Below, piece by piece: positions 51,844-61,324 of a stretch of DNA of 64,000 nt (its first letter is position 1; every line of letters starts with the position of its first letter). The position numbers were made by a program, and so were the translations under genes. The DNA is from Cypionkella sp. (lineage in GTDB: Bacteria > Pseudomonadota > Alphaproteobacteria > Rhodobacterales > Rhodobacteraceae). The notes below the pieces were generated by a model. That model did not search any database. It was not told the origin of the DNA and saw nothing but the letters and a program-made list of their open reading frames with translations. Where the stretch lies: NCBI RefSeq assembly GCF_028290025.1, contig NZ_JAQGKQ010000092.1, positions 1-64,000 on the forward strand. Reading direction: 5' to 3'.

Positions 51844-52026
51844 TTACTTCAATAGGTTTTTCAAATACTTCGCCAGACCAATAGTGCGAACCATTACTAA
51901 AAATTTCGAAAACATGATTTCCGCCGACAATGCCAAAGCCATCGCCAAAGCAATTTCATAAGATATGGGAATTGCAAAGAAGGTCATGGCTGGATTCAAT
52001 AAGATCAATCCAAACACAATCAGCAA
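51844..52026 (-). CDS. Small membrane protein
   Basis: 60 aa MLIVFGLILLNPAMTFFAIPISYEIALAMALALSAEIMFSKFLVMV. Confidence 0.4.
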   Translation of the reverse strand: MLIVFGLILLNPAMTFFAIPISYEIALAMALALSAEIMFSKFLVMVRTIGLAKYLKNLLK

Positions 52027-52351
52027 TACGAAACAATCGACTTATCGAGAAATCTACCGAGAAAGGTAGCCGCCGTTTCTCATCCTCGACGATCTTTATC
52101 CAGCTGATCGCGGACGAATCCTCTCAGGCATCTTGCCCGAAAAATTTTACTTATCCGGCCCCCTACTTTCGGGGGGGATTACCGATTGATCCATTTGACG
52201 CGTGTTGCGGCCAATCGAATATGGCGGCAGTTTGACGAGTTTATGGCCTGAATCACTGTGACGTCACCACTAGCAACCTATTTGCGCCACAACGGTAATT
52301 TAGGCGGGGGCGATGCTAACTTACTCAGATCCCAATATAAGGCCAAATGCA

Positions 52352-52747
52352 GTGAACCATAAAGTAATAGCGATTATTTTCTTTGCGGCAGTTTCAGGTT
52401 GCGTCCCGGCACAACCCCTACAAACCTACCAACCGATAGTTGATCGGCCCAATAAGCACTTTTCTTCTGATCTTGCGGAATGCCGAACCCTGGCCACGTC
52501 AGCCCAAGCAAAATACACCAAAGAACAGAATGACAAGATGGCGGCAAACATTTTGGTAGGAATCATTGGTGGCGCGATAATTGGCAATTCGTACGGACAC
52601 AATGGTGGCTATGGGGCAGCGTATGGTGCAGCAGCAGGTGTCGCCGCGACCGATACCGACCTTGCCGCCAATGGCCCGGCGCGCATCATCGACCGATGTT
52701 TGGTAGGAAGAGGGCACAACGTGCTATCGGACCTAGGAAAAGGTTAA
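52352..52747 (+). CDS. Glycine-zipper lipoprotein
   Basis: GTG start, lipobox AAVSGC; NILVGIIGGAIIGNSYGHNGGYGAAYGAAAGVAA. Confidence 0.8.
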   Translation: MNHKVIAIIFFAAVSGCVPAQPLQTYQPIVDRPNKHFSSDLAECRTLATSAQAKYTKEQNDKMAANILVGIIGGAIIGNSYGHNGGYGAAYGAAAGVAATDTDLAANGPARIIDRCLVGRGHNVLSDLGKG

Positions 52748-53063
52748 CCATATAAATGTTGGGCGGGGGGTGCCTCCCGCCCGACTCTAAGCAAGATAAC
52801 AAGCCACGAGGGCGCGGGGCATCTGCACTGGCGACATTCGACACTTCATTCTGCGCCCTAGTCCCGATCACTGCGCCACGATGCAGACCCCTTAAGTCCC
52901 ACCGCGCGTCAGCGACCCGCGAAAGTTCACTATCTCGCCTGTTCTAGTCAGGGCTACCTCAATCGCCTTCCGGCTGACGCCCGGAAATGCCCTGTCGCTC
53001 ACTTCCCCAGCCGAAAGACCCTGCCCGCTAACGCGTGGCTGATAGTGAGATGGTGAGTATTTT

Positions 53064-53378
53064 TTAGAATGCCGCTTCGGACTGCCTCATCATCGCGATT
53101 ACCTGCTCACATGTCATAGAGGGGTCAGTGCTTTGTGTGAGCATCGCGCGATTGCCATAATCTTCGAAGACGGCCATAGCAGATTGAAAATCCGCATCTG
53201 ACGTAGACTTGCTTTTCATTAGGCTTACTATTGATCGAGTCCAATTTTCGCTTGGCGAAACTCCACACGCCACTGACATTCCCATCAGTGCCCCGGCAGT
53301 TTGCCCCAAGACCTGCGCCTCGGCGTGAGCCGCTGTAGTCCAAAAGATCAGAACAATAGGAGCCAAAAAACATCGCAT
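53064..53378 (-). CDS. Secreted hypothetical protein
   Basis: Signal peptide MRCFLAPIVLIFWTTAAHA. Confidence 0.65.
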   Translation of the reverse strand: MRCFLAPIVLIFWTTAAHAEAQVLGQTAGALMGMSVACGVSPSENWTRSIVSLMKSKSTSDADFQSAMAVFEDYGNRAMLTQSTDPSMTCEQVIAMMRQSEAAF

Positions 53379-53557
53379 GGTTTCACCTTGTTAATTGCAT
53401 CACTCAATTAGTGCGAGGCCCGCGCTTACGTCAACAAATATGGTGTTCATGGTGGGCACGGCATGCGTGCATCGCACCACGAACTGTCCGCAAGAGTATA
53501 ATTCTGCATACATCTGAAAATAGACGTGTTCGGGTGTACTTTAGGGTAGCTTTTACC

Positions 53558-53584
53558 AATCGTACAGTGTATTAATCGTACAGT
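53558..53584. promoter_or_regulatory. Direct repeat AATCGTACAGT x2 (16-bp spacing) upstream of serine recombinase
   Basis: aatcgtacagtgtattaatcgtacagt, ending 22 bp before the recombinase start. Confidence 0.6.
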
Positions 53585-53606
53585 AACCTAACGGACGTGA
53601 AAGCCA

Positions 53607-54275
53607 GTGACACCGACGCCCAAAACAGTCCTGTATGTACGTTGCTCGACATCTGAGCAAACGAGTGCGCACCAGATCACCCAAGCCCGCGATGCTGGAT
53701 TTGTATTCGACGACTCCCATGTCATTACAGATCATGGCGTGTCAGGCGTCTCGACCAAGTTAAAAGATCGCGACCAAGGAAAACGTCTGTTTGATCTACT
53801 CCAGCCCGGTGACACGCTTCTAGTACGTTGGGTCAATCGGATCGGGCGGGACTACATGGACGTAAAGACCAACATAGAGTCCTTTCTGCGACGCGGTGTT
53901 ACCGTAAAGACAGTAATTAACAATATGGTGTTCCATCCCGACCATGTGTTGAAAGACCCCATGCAGATCGCCGCCCGTGATGCCGTCCTCGCGTTCATGG
54001 TTGGTATCGCTGCTGCCGAAGCCACTGCAGCGCGTGAAGCCCGTCGCGCAGGGATTGATCACGTTATGGACTCGGCGAACAAAGCCGACAAATATCGCGG
54101 TAAGAAACCGGGCTTTGACCGCAAAACCCTTGAAGCAGTGCTGACTTCACTTGCTGCCGACGCGCCAAACATAAGCATCATTGCCCGCGATAACGACCTG
54201 ACACGGCAAACCGTCATGCGAATCCGCAAAAATCCTTTAAATGCTGATACTTCGCTTCGAAAATGGGGGCTTTGA
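53607..54275 (+). CDS. Serine recombinase (resolvase/invertase family)
   Basis: VLYVRCSTSEQTSAHQITQARDAGF; VRWVNRIGRDYMDV; C-terminal HTH NISIIARDNDLTRQTVMRI; GTG start. Confidence 0.9.
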   Translation: MTPTPKTVLYVRCSTSEQTSAHQITQARDAGFVFDDSHVITDHGVSGVSTKLKDRDQGKRLFDLLQPGDTLLVRWVNRIGRDYMDVKTNIESFLRRGVTVKTVINNMVFHPDHVLKDPMQIAARDAVLAFMVGIAAAEATAAREARRAGIDHVMDSANKADKYRGKKPGFDRKTLEAVLTSLAADAPNISIIARDNDLTRQTVMRIRKNPLNADTSLRKWGL

Positions 54276-54439
54276 TCAGGCAACACGTCATGCCGCAATT
54301 CATAAGCGATAAACTAACGCCACAAGTCGAACCGGCACTGTAGTGGCACATTTCCAGCCACTTTATGGAAATTGTTCCGGTAACTGCATCGCACCTGCAA
54401 GGCACCACGATAAGAAAATCCGCAAAAGTTAAGTGTGAA

Positions 54440-54694
54440 TTACTTCCATGGCAGATCATCAGCGATGGCAGATTTTGCAGCGTTCAAAAAATCTCGTTCG
54501 GTATCCGATAAGATGCTGGAAAACTTAGAAATGCTTCCTACCAGATAGTTCATTTCAGTTTTGTTTTCGTCACTTACAAGATGCTTACCTGCCCCCAAAT
54601 CACACTCTAAAATATCAAGGCGGGCTTGAATTTTTTCACTTAAATTCATGTATTTTCCAACAATAACAAATCCCTCTTGTACCGCTATTTCCAC
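54440..54694 (-). CDS. Small hypothetical protein
   Basis: 84 aa MEIAVQEGFVIVGKYMNLSEKIQARLDILECDLGAG; overlaps upstream small ORF. Confidence 0.45.
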   Translation of the reverse strand: MEIAVQEGFVIVGKYMNLSEKIQARLDILECDLGAGKHLVSDENKTEMNYLVGSISKFSSILSDTERDFLNAAKSAIADDLPWK

Positions 54695-54861
54695 TTTGCT
54701 TCTGGGTCGTATTTGAGTGCCGAAACTATTCTAGCGCGCGATCGTTGATCTTCCACAGACAACATTCCGGGCGTGGTGTACAACAGCTTTATTATTAATT
54801 CTTCACTCATGTCAGTTGAGGGTATTTCGGCGCGGATAATTGCGAGTGCCTCGGGATCCAT
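54685..54861 (-). CDS. Small hypothetical protein
   Basis: 58-aa ORF below the track cutoff: MDPEALAIIRAEIPSTDMSEELIIKLLYTTPGMLSVEDQRSRARIVSALKYDPEAKWK. Confidence 0.45.
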   Translation of the reverse strand: MDPEALAIIRAEIPSTDMSEELIIKLLYTTPGMLSVEDQRSRARIVSALKYDPEAKWK

Positions 54862-55465
54862 CGAATTAATATTTCCTTTGCGATAAATGATTTGGCATCC
54901 AACACGCGGAAATGCTAGCTTTCGTGATGATGCTCGGAATTAATCCAACATTAATCGAAAATTGGCATATATGCAAATCAGTTAATAGTTTACTATGCAT
55001 TTTTCGTTATTATTTCGGTATGACATAACCGACCAATCAGGAGGCGCTTATAAATTGTGTTCAGAAATGAAGGCGGTTGTGGCGTCACGGTCTTCGTCAA
55101 GATGCGCAACGAAATTGAAACTCTCTTTAGCAATAGGGAAGACACCCTTTGGACCGTGCATGCCGTAACGCATAAGTTGACGTCACTCATCGAATAGTGT
55201 CGGTCTCATCGAGCAGCAGGGGATAACCTAACGGACGAGATGTGGGTCTTGCCGTGCTGATTTTCGGCAGCATCGGATGGCTCACCCACAAGCAATATAC
55301 GGTCAATGACGAATACAACGGGCTACCGCGCCGCATCCTCCGCCCCATCGTAGGCACGAGAGTATTGCCAGTAAGCGACTGCCCAACCTTGTCGACCATC
55401 CACCGATTGATTTCTGTCTGCGCACTGAGCATCGCAAAAATAGACCGCACTTCGATACTGCTTGC

Positions 55466-58400
55466 TCAAGTTCCCCCTATTGCTAAGCGCTCATTCTCAA
55501 CTGCCATGCCAAAAAGTCGCTCGAAAACATGGGCGAGATTCTTGTGTGAGCCGGATGAGCTATCTCCAGCAGCGAAATCAAGGTCCTTTGAAGGAAATCG
55601 CTTGAATCTTTCAAAGGGATAAGCTCGGGCGATAAACATAGTCCCCCCAACGTAGCGCGTTCCGCCTTCAATCCCGTACATGTTCAGCCAGTGTCTAAGA
55701 TTATAAGTTTTCTGTTCTCGATTTTCTTCTGTCGTAAAAACGTAATCAGAGCAAGCTAACATGCCCAGTCCCGGCTCAGCCTCAAATCTCAAAAGGCTGT
55801 CTTCAAACTTTGAGCTACTTATTAGCAAGGCATCGACCAAGTCGTCTCTCCACTTGTATCCAGGCACGGGGCGACCGTAAACTAGACTAGCCTCCGACTC
55901 AGGGCGAAAGTTTTTAGTATGAAGTTTCATGACAAAGTCATATTGAGACAAGTTTCTTGATTCCAATACCTTCAAAAACGGCAATGCGTCGAAGCCTTTG
56001 TTTTCTGTGGCCATGAATTGCACAGATGGCGTCAGACCGTGAAAGGCCTTCTTGAAGTCTTCCTCTTTGAAGTTCGATGTGATTACTAAATCCCATTCTG
56101 TTCCCGAAATATTTTTTAGTTTTTCGACCATATAAGAAATTTGGTCAATATAATAAACATGAAGATGAACCAAGGTTCGTGGTTTAGGTTCACTTAAAAG
56201 TTCCACGAGAGTAGGAATCGAACCAAAGCTATCGCCGACTTGTTCGACCAACTCTGAAAAATAAGGTGACCGCGCCGCATAGCTCCAAAAATGACACTTC
56301 AATCGCCAGTCGAGCTTGTTCGTTGGTTTGTCTTTGCTAGCGTAATGGACAATTTTTGGATCAAGCCGGCTCTTCGCATAATCAAAGAACGTATGATCTG
56401 CGAGAGTGTGGCGCAAATAGGAATAATTTTGCAGATACCATACGTGATTCCACTCCGACGAGAAATAAAATACGTCATCGTAAAATACGCTATTGAATAC
56501 GCACTGATCAAAGAAAATCGGTTGCTTTATTTCTTGTAATTTAGCTAACCCAAGCGAGACGAGGTCTCTTACTTTGCGGCTTTTCATGTCAATGATCAAT
56601 ATGCCGGCCTGGAAATATTTTTCAAACTCCCTTACACCCAACACATCCTCTAGATAATCCCCAAACTTTTGACCCTTTATCACCGAGTTTTGTCTGGCAG
56701 CATGAATGTTTGCGACGTTGCGGCTTGCGCCAATGGCCCTTCCAAAAAGATCAATGTCGTAAAGGTGAGCGATATCAGATCGAACAACAACATCGGTGTC
56801 AATGTAAAGTACTTTGCCAAATCCCTCCATTATTTCGCTAAGAAATATTTTATTGTATGTTTCGGCCGGGACATATCCCTCGACATGAAGGTCCAAACCA
56901 GCGAGTTGCGCAAAAATCTGGTTCATGTTGTGAAAACGGATGGATATATTCTCCCTTGCTAAGCCCGCAATGCGCAACTTTGACCCGTCAGACAGATCGC
57001 GCTCAAGAACAACGATATCGTAGTTTCTCAAAACGTTGCTGTTTTCTGCGATTGAAGTGATGACTACCCCGAGGTAGGCGACGAAACTCTCATTGCAAGA
57101 AAGCACGACGGGCACACTATTTTCTGTGAAAGCGGGGTAAATTTTTGAATCAGCCCGAATACATGACGGCTTGTTATGCTCATGACGATGTTCGAACATC
57201 CAAAAATCGGAATACAGATAGCGTGTATTTGGGAACGTCACATCGCGCGGCGAGATTCCTTCCCTCCACAAGGAATAGGCTAGCCCCAGTTGATCGCGCG
57301 ACGTGAAATCGCAAAGAATTTTCCACCACCTCTCCATGATTGATCTGATGCTCTCAACATGGTGTCGCCTGTAGACGAGGTTGTTTTCTGTTAATCCGTA
57401 CTGCTTAGGAAACTTCATCGCTTGGAGAAATTCGAGCTGAATCGTCAATAGTTCTTTATTTGACGCAGAGGTCCGGCCGCTTGCATAGAGCGCCTTGACT
57501 TCATCGTAAACACAGTCACGCGCAAAGTGCTCAGGAAGAAGCAACGAAACGCCTCTTTCTTCGATTTCCGAGAAGATGTAATCCGAGATAATATTGATAT
57601 TCCCGTCGATATATATGCTTTCTTCGTAGCTTTCGAAAAACAAATGTGGGTTTATTTTATGGTATCGATTCCTTCGATCCGCTGGCAAATCAGGCCTAAG
57701 TGCGTGGCGTGTCTCCCATATCCCGAAGTTACCGATCGCCACGAGATTTTGATCATCAGTATAGCAGACGTAATCCCATTCATCGTTAATGTTGAAATGC
57801 TGTATTAAATGGTCATATCCACCGATAATACAACAGTAGACAACTTTTTTTGATTTTCGCTGAGATTTTACTTTTATATATTCGGAGACTCTGCGTTCCG
57901 TTGGAACCAAGTGGTTTTGCCTAAATTGATATGCAGGGCGCTTTTCCGCCAGGAATAGAGAAATCGGGTTTGAGTCAGCCGATTTTTGAAATCCAGAAAG
58001 CTTGAATGCTTCCGATGGACTGTTATTTTCGAGGTATCCAATCTTCAGATAGTGATCGAGCGGTTCTCGATTGCTTTTTTGAAGAGACTTCCACTTTCGA
58101 TATGATTGCGCGTAATTTTTAAGATACCATATTTCGTCCCAAAAACCTGATGCGAGAACTTCTTGCTTAGCTTCCAGATATTGGACGGCAACCTTAGAAT
58201 CTTCTTTGTCCTGATGTTTCCCAAACGCTGGTCCTCGGAGGTTACTGCTGGGGCCGACACTCTGCCGCATGTTAGTCAAATCTAACGAATCGACTGAGTT
58301 TCTCGAGTTGGACTCGCCAATAGAGCAGAAAACATCTGTGCTGGGAAATACTGTCCGCTTTTCTATTCTCCCGACTTGTTCGTAGTGAAGAAGCGCATTG

Positions 58401-58612
58401 TAGCCTTGTTGGGCCACGTCAGGATACTTTTCTGAATATGCGGAAGTTGAAAACTGAGGGCCGGGATCGCGAGATAGTCTGCCTCCAATTCTCAGGTAAT
58501 GCTCCGGTGGCGTCAGACCAGTTTCTACCACATCTGGATATCGTCCACGATACCACTCCGAATCAAAGTATGGACTTTCTTCGATCAGCTTAGATTGACT
58601 TGAGAAACTCAT
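55466..58612 (-). CDS. Multi-domain glycosyltransferase: N-terminal repeats + DUF616-like + GT8-like + RgpF-like
   Basis: KVVYCCIIGGYDHLIQHF; VPVVLSCNESFVAYLGVVITSI...GKVLYIDTDVVVRSDI; VHLHVYYIDQISYMVEKLKNI...NKGFDALPFLKVL...VMKLHTKN. Confidence 0.85.
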   Translation of the reverse strand: MSFSSQSKLIEESPYFDSEWYRGRYPDVVETGLTPPEHYLRIGGRLSRDPGPQFSTSAYSEKYPDVAQQGYNALLHYEQVGRIEKRTVFPSTDVFCSIGESNSRNSVDSLDLTNMRQSVGPSSNLRGPAFGKHQDKEDSKVAVQYLEAKQEVLASGFWDEIWYLKNYAQSYRKWKSLQKSNREPLDHYLKIGYLENNSPSEAFKLSGFQKSADSNPISLFLAEKRPAYQFRQNHLVPTERRVSEYIKVKSQRKSKKVVYCCIIGGYDHLIQHFNINDEWDYVCYTDDQNLVAIGNFGIWETRHALRPDLPADRRNRYHKINPHLFFESYEESIYIDGNINIISDYIFSEIEERGVSLLLPEHFARDCVYDEVKALYASGRTSASNKELLTIQLEFLQAMKFPKQYGLTENNLVYRRHHVESIRSIMERWWKILCDFTSRDQLGLAYSLWREGISPRDVTFPNTRYLYSDFWMFEHRHEHNKPSCIRADSKIYPAFTENSVPVVLSCNESFVAYLGVVITSIAENSNVLRNYDIVVLERDLSDGSKLRIAGLARENISIRFHNMNQIFAQLAGLDLHVEGYVPAETYNKIFLSEIMEGFGKVLYIDTDVVVRSDIAHLYDIDLFGRAIGASRNVANIHAARQNSVIKGQKFGDYLEDVLGVREFEKYFQAGILIIDMKSRKVRDLVSLGLAKLQEIKQPIFFDQCVFNSVFYDDVFYFSSEWNHVWYLQNYSYLRHTLADHTFFDYAKSRLDPKIVHYASKDKPTNKLDWRLKCHFWSYAARSPYFSELVEQVGDSFGSIPTLVELLSEPKPRTLVHLHVYYIDQISYMVEKLKNISGTEWDLVITSNFKEEDFKKAFHGLTPSVQFMATENKGFDALPFLKVLESRNLSQYDFVMKLHTKNFRPESEASLVYGRPVPGYKWRDDLVDALLISSSKFEDSLLRFEAEPGLGMLACSDYVFTTEENREQKTYNLRHWLNMYGIEGGTRYVGGTMFIARAYPFERFKRFPSKDLDFAAGDSSSGSHKNLAHVFERLFGMAVENERLAIGGT

Positions 58613-59024
58613 TTATTGCAGTCCCGATCCTAGATGGCCGTCTCACGTCAACTATAATTTGCTAGCAAACGCTACCTGTTTTTCGCGCGGATACCTTACT
58701 CAACTTAAAGATTGCGCAGTTGAGTAATGTTATCTTTTGGCTTCGAGTGATTACATATCGCCCCAACAATTGTCAACGACCCCACCGCTAACGTTTAGCG
58801 TTTAGCGCTTAGCTGTCAATTTTGGCTGGTGGCTTACGGATTTGCCATATTGGCCAGCGAACCAGAGGAACCAGTCGCTCAGGCCGCCGTGAAGATGCAA
58901 GGTTTCAGAGACGACACACTGCATTAGTCCACGCGGGAATGCCCAGAAAGAGTCAGAGGACTGGCTTTGCGTTTAGCGACGGTGACATCCGTTCATAAGT
59001 GTCAGACCGGAAATGACATAATGA

Positions 59025-60515
59025 CTATCTGGCGAGCCGCAGCGCGCGGACAACCCGTCGAAGCGGCGATGTGATTTTCCATGAGCTACTGGACAGCAAG
59101 GCGTCGCGCGCGCTCTGGAGACGATTGATGACTATATCCTGTCTCGCTAAGCGTTCGCGTTGACGCTGCTTTTCCGTTTCGGATTTGCTTCGCTCTTTGA
59201 TTAGCTGGTCTTCGATCGTTATTAGATTACGTGCAAGCAGCGCAACTTCCGATGTCAATCGTCCGCTACGATTTTTTTCGTCCTTGAGGGCTCTGTTTTG
59301 GGCTTCAAGAGCGGCGCGCACTTGGAAAACATTGGCGTTTAATGCGTCAATTTCCGCCAGCTGCGCTCGCCTCAAAAGCTCCGAGTCCTTCTCAGTTTCG
59401 CTACGCAATGTTGAGATTGCTACTTCATACGCTTTGCGCTGTGCTTGTGCCTCGATAAGGGCTGTCGTCTGTGCTGAACAAAGGGCGGATCCGACTTCCT
59501 TCAGCTGGCGGTCGAGCTGTTCGGCCAGGTCACGCTTCTCCGCCAAGTCTACTTGTTTCCTCGCCAACTCAACCTCGGCGAAGTTTAGCGCTGAACCGAG
59601 CTTAACAGCTGTTGCGGAAACTTTAATACCACTGCTAATCAGGGGAGCAAAGGCAGGACTGCTTTGCGTCAGTCCTTCGTTGATTTGATTCAACGTGGCA
59701 TGGTCAGTGGCTGCCTCTCCCTGTGCAGCCCATCGCTCAAGTATAGCATACACATTCTGAACCCAGCCAGACGCGGAGTTGTCAAGCAACTGTTGAGGGG
59801 GAAGATCGTAGTGGCGCAACGAAGGGGTAAGAAACTCGCTTATATCGCCGGCGAAATTTCTCGAAATACCGGGCCACTTGACTTGTAGTGTTTTGCCAAG
59901 ACGATCTGTCGTACCACTCCAGTCGCTCAAAATTTGCTCATACGAGACAAAGCTACGCAAAAGTCCGCGACTGTTTTTTTCAGCGTCTAGGACATGCCGC
60001 AGCCAGATCAACTTACCTAGCTCCGTATCAATACCATCTCGCTTAAGCAAAGAGGCTGCCACATCCAAAGGATTACGATGAATGTGCGCAATTACTGAAC
60101 GATAGTTCAGCTGTTCAAAAGCATCGAGATACATGGGCAGCAGCCTGCACACTCTTGGATCCTTCAGTAGCGACAATTGCGCATCCGCAAACTCGGACGC
60201 CAGAGTGCCTTTAAGCTTTTCCAGGTACTGACCTGCCTCTCGCGAGCCGAACCAATCGGGGCTCAACGGTTGCCAGTCGCTCCACGTCGTCCCTGCCGAG
60301 CACAGAATGTCGGAATTAAGTTCGCAAATGACTTGGCTTTCAAAAAACCCCTTGGGATTGGTAGCGTGCGGCGGCATCAATGTCGCGGGCGTCGCGCAGC
60401 CAAGCAAGTTTAACAAGCCGGCGAATGCCGACGTGCCGGAACGGTGCATGCCAAGAATGATCAGAGAAGTTTTGCGGTAAGGCTTGTCCCTGCTTACCGT
60501 TGAAGTCTTGCCCAT
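59025..60515 (-). CDS. Sulfotransferase-family protein with C-terminal coiled coil
   Basis: TSLIILGMHRSGTSAFAGLLNLLG (5'-PSB loop-like), LLKDPRVCRLLPMYLDAF, IAHIHRNPLDVAASL; long K/E/R/Q-rich tail. Confidence 0.85.
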   Translation of the reverse strand: MGKTSTVSRDKPYRKTSLIILGMHRSGTSAFAGLLNLLGCATPATLMPPHATNPKGFFESQVICELNSDILCSAGTTWSDWQPLSPDWFGSREAGQYLEKLKGTLASEFADAQLSLLKDPRVCRLLPMYLDAFEQLNYRSVIAHIHRNPLDVAASLLKRDGIDTELGKLIWLRHVLDAEKNSRGLLRSFVSYEQILSDWSGTTDRLGKTLQVKWPGISRNFAGDISEFLTPSLRHYDLPPQQLLDNSASGWVQNVYAILERWAAQGEAATDHATLNQINEGLTQSSPAFAPLISSGIKVSATAVKLGSALNFAEVELARKQVDLAEKRDLAEQLDRQLKEVGSALCSAQTTALIEAQAQRKAYEVAISTLRSETEKDSELLRRAQLAEIDALNANVFQVRAALEAQNRALKDEKNRSGRLTSEVALLARNLITIEDQLIKERSKSETEKQRQRERLARQDIVINRLQSARDALLSSSSWKITSPLRRVVRALRLAR

Positions 60516-60805
60516 ATGCCGGTCCGTTATCCATTTTGCGGTTACGAAGCCGTGCCTGACGTTAAGGCATGATTCGACGCGACCGTTGACTCTAAGATTA
60601 CAAGTACGAGTGGGGCTTACAAGCACCACCTTTGCAAGCCTTAAGGCGACACAGTAACGCACCTATGGCTTCATCTGTGCTACTTGCCCTTTCAACGATC
60701 CAAATTCAACTGGAATTACGACCTGCTGGCATGTAGAAAGCTAAGGTCGCAACGGGCGTTTTGGCGTGAGCCCGCTTCCCGTGGACTTGTGCGTAGAGCC
60801 CGTGA

Positions 60806-61324
60806 GTTGATGCTCTGCTCTCCATCCCTGAACCACTCATCCGCAACGACATTAATGGCACTGTGCTGACATATGCCCGTTGGGGTTTGCCCACTCGGGA
60901 ATCTTTCCTCGTTGGCAAGAAAACGGACAGAGGAGTAACAAACATTCGTAACCCTGCATCGCCTCATTGGCGTAGATGGTTGCGCCCGCCTAATCGATGC
61001 CTTGTGCCGCTGTCGAAGTTCGCGGAATCCATACCCGGTGGCAATGCATGGTTTGCCCTGCCCGATGATCAACCTGCATTCTTTGCTGGCCTGCATGTTC
61101 CGCAATGGACGTCTACTCGCAAGTTGAAGGATGGCGAAACCACAGACGACCTTTACGGCTTTCTGACATGCGCACCCAACTCCGAAGTGGCTGAAGTTCA
61201 CCCCAAAGCTATGCCAGTAATTTTGACCAATCCAGTCGAATGGAATACGTGGCTTAATGGGGCATGGGATCAAGCCAAAGCGTTGCAGCGGCCATTGCCC
61301 GATGGTGCATTGATCAGACTGTAA
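60806..61324 (+). pseudogene. 5'-truncated SOS response-associated peptidase (SRAP/YedK/HMCES family)
   Basis: IPEPLIRNDINGTVLTYARWGLPTRESFLVGKKTDRGVTNIRNPASPHWRRWLRPPNRCLVPLSKFAE...AFFAGLHVPQWTS...PNSEVAEVHPKAMPVILTNPVEWNTWL; in-frame tga at 60803; N-terminal catalytic MCxx region absent. Confidence 0.85.

Noticed and set aside
55054-55197. Short frame VFRNEGGCGVTVFVKMRNEIETLFSNREDTLWTVHAVTHKLTSLIE
   Set aside because: Protein-like and preceded by an aggagg, but too short and lacking a well-placed start codon; could be a remnant. Not called.
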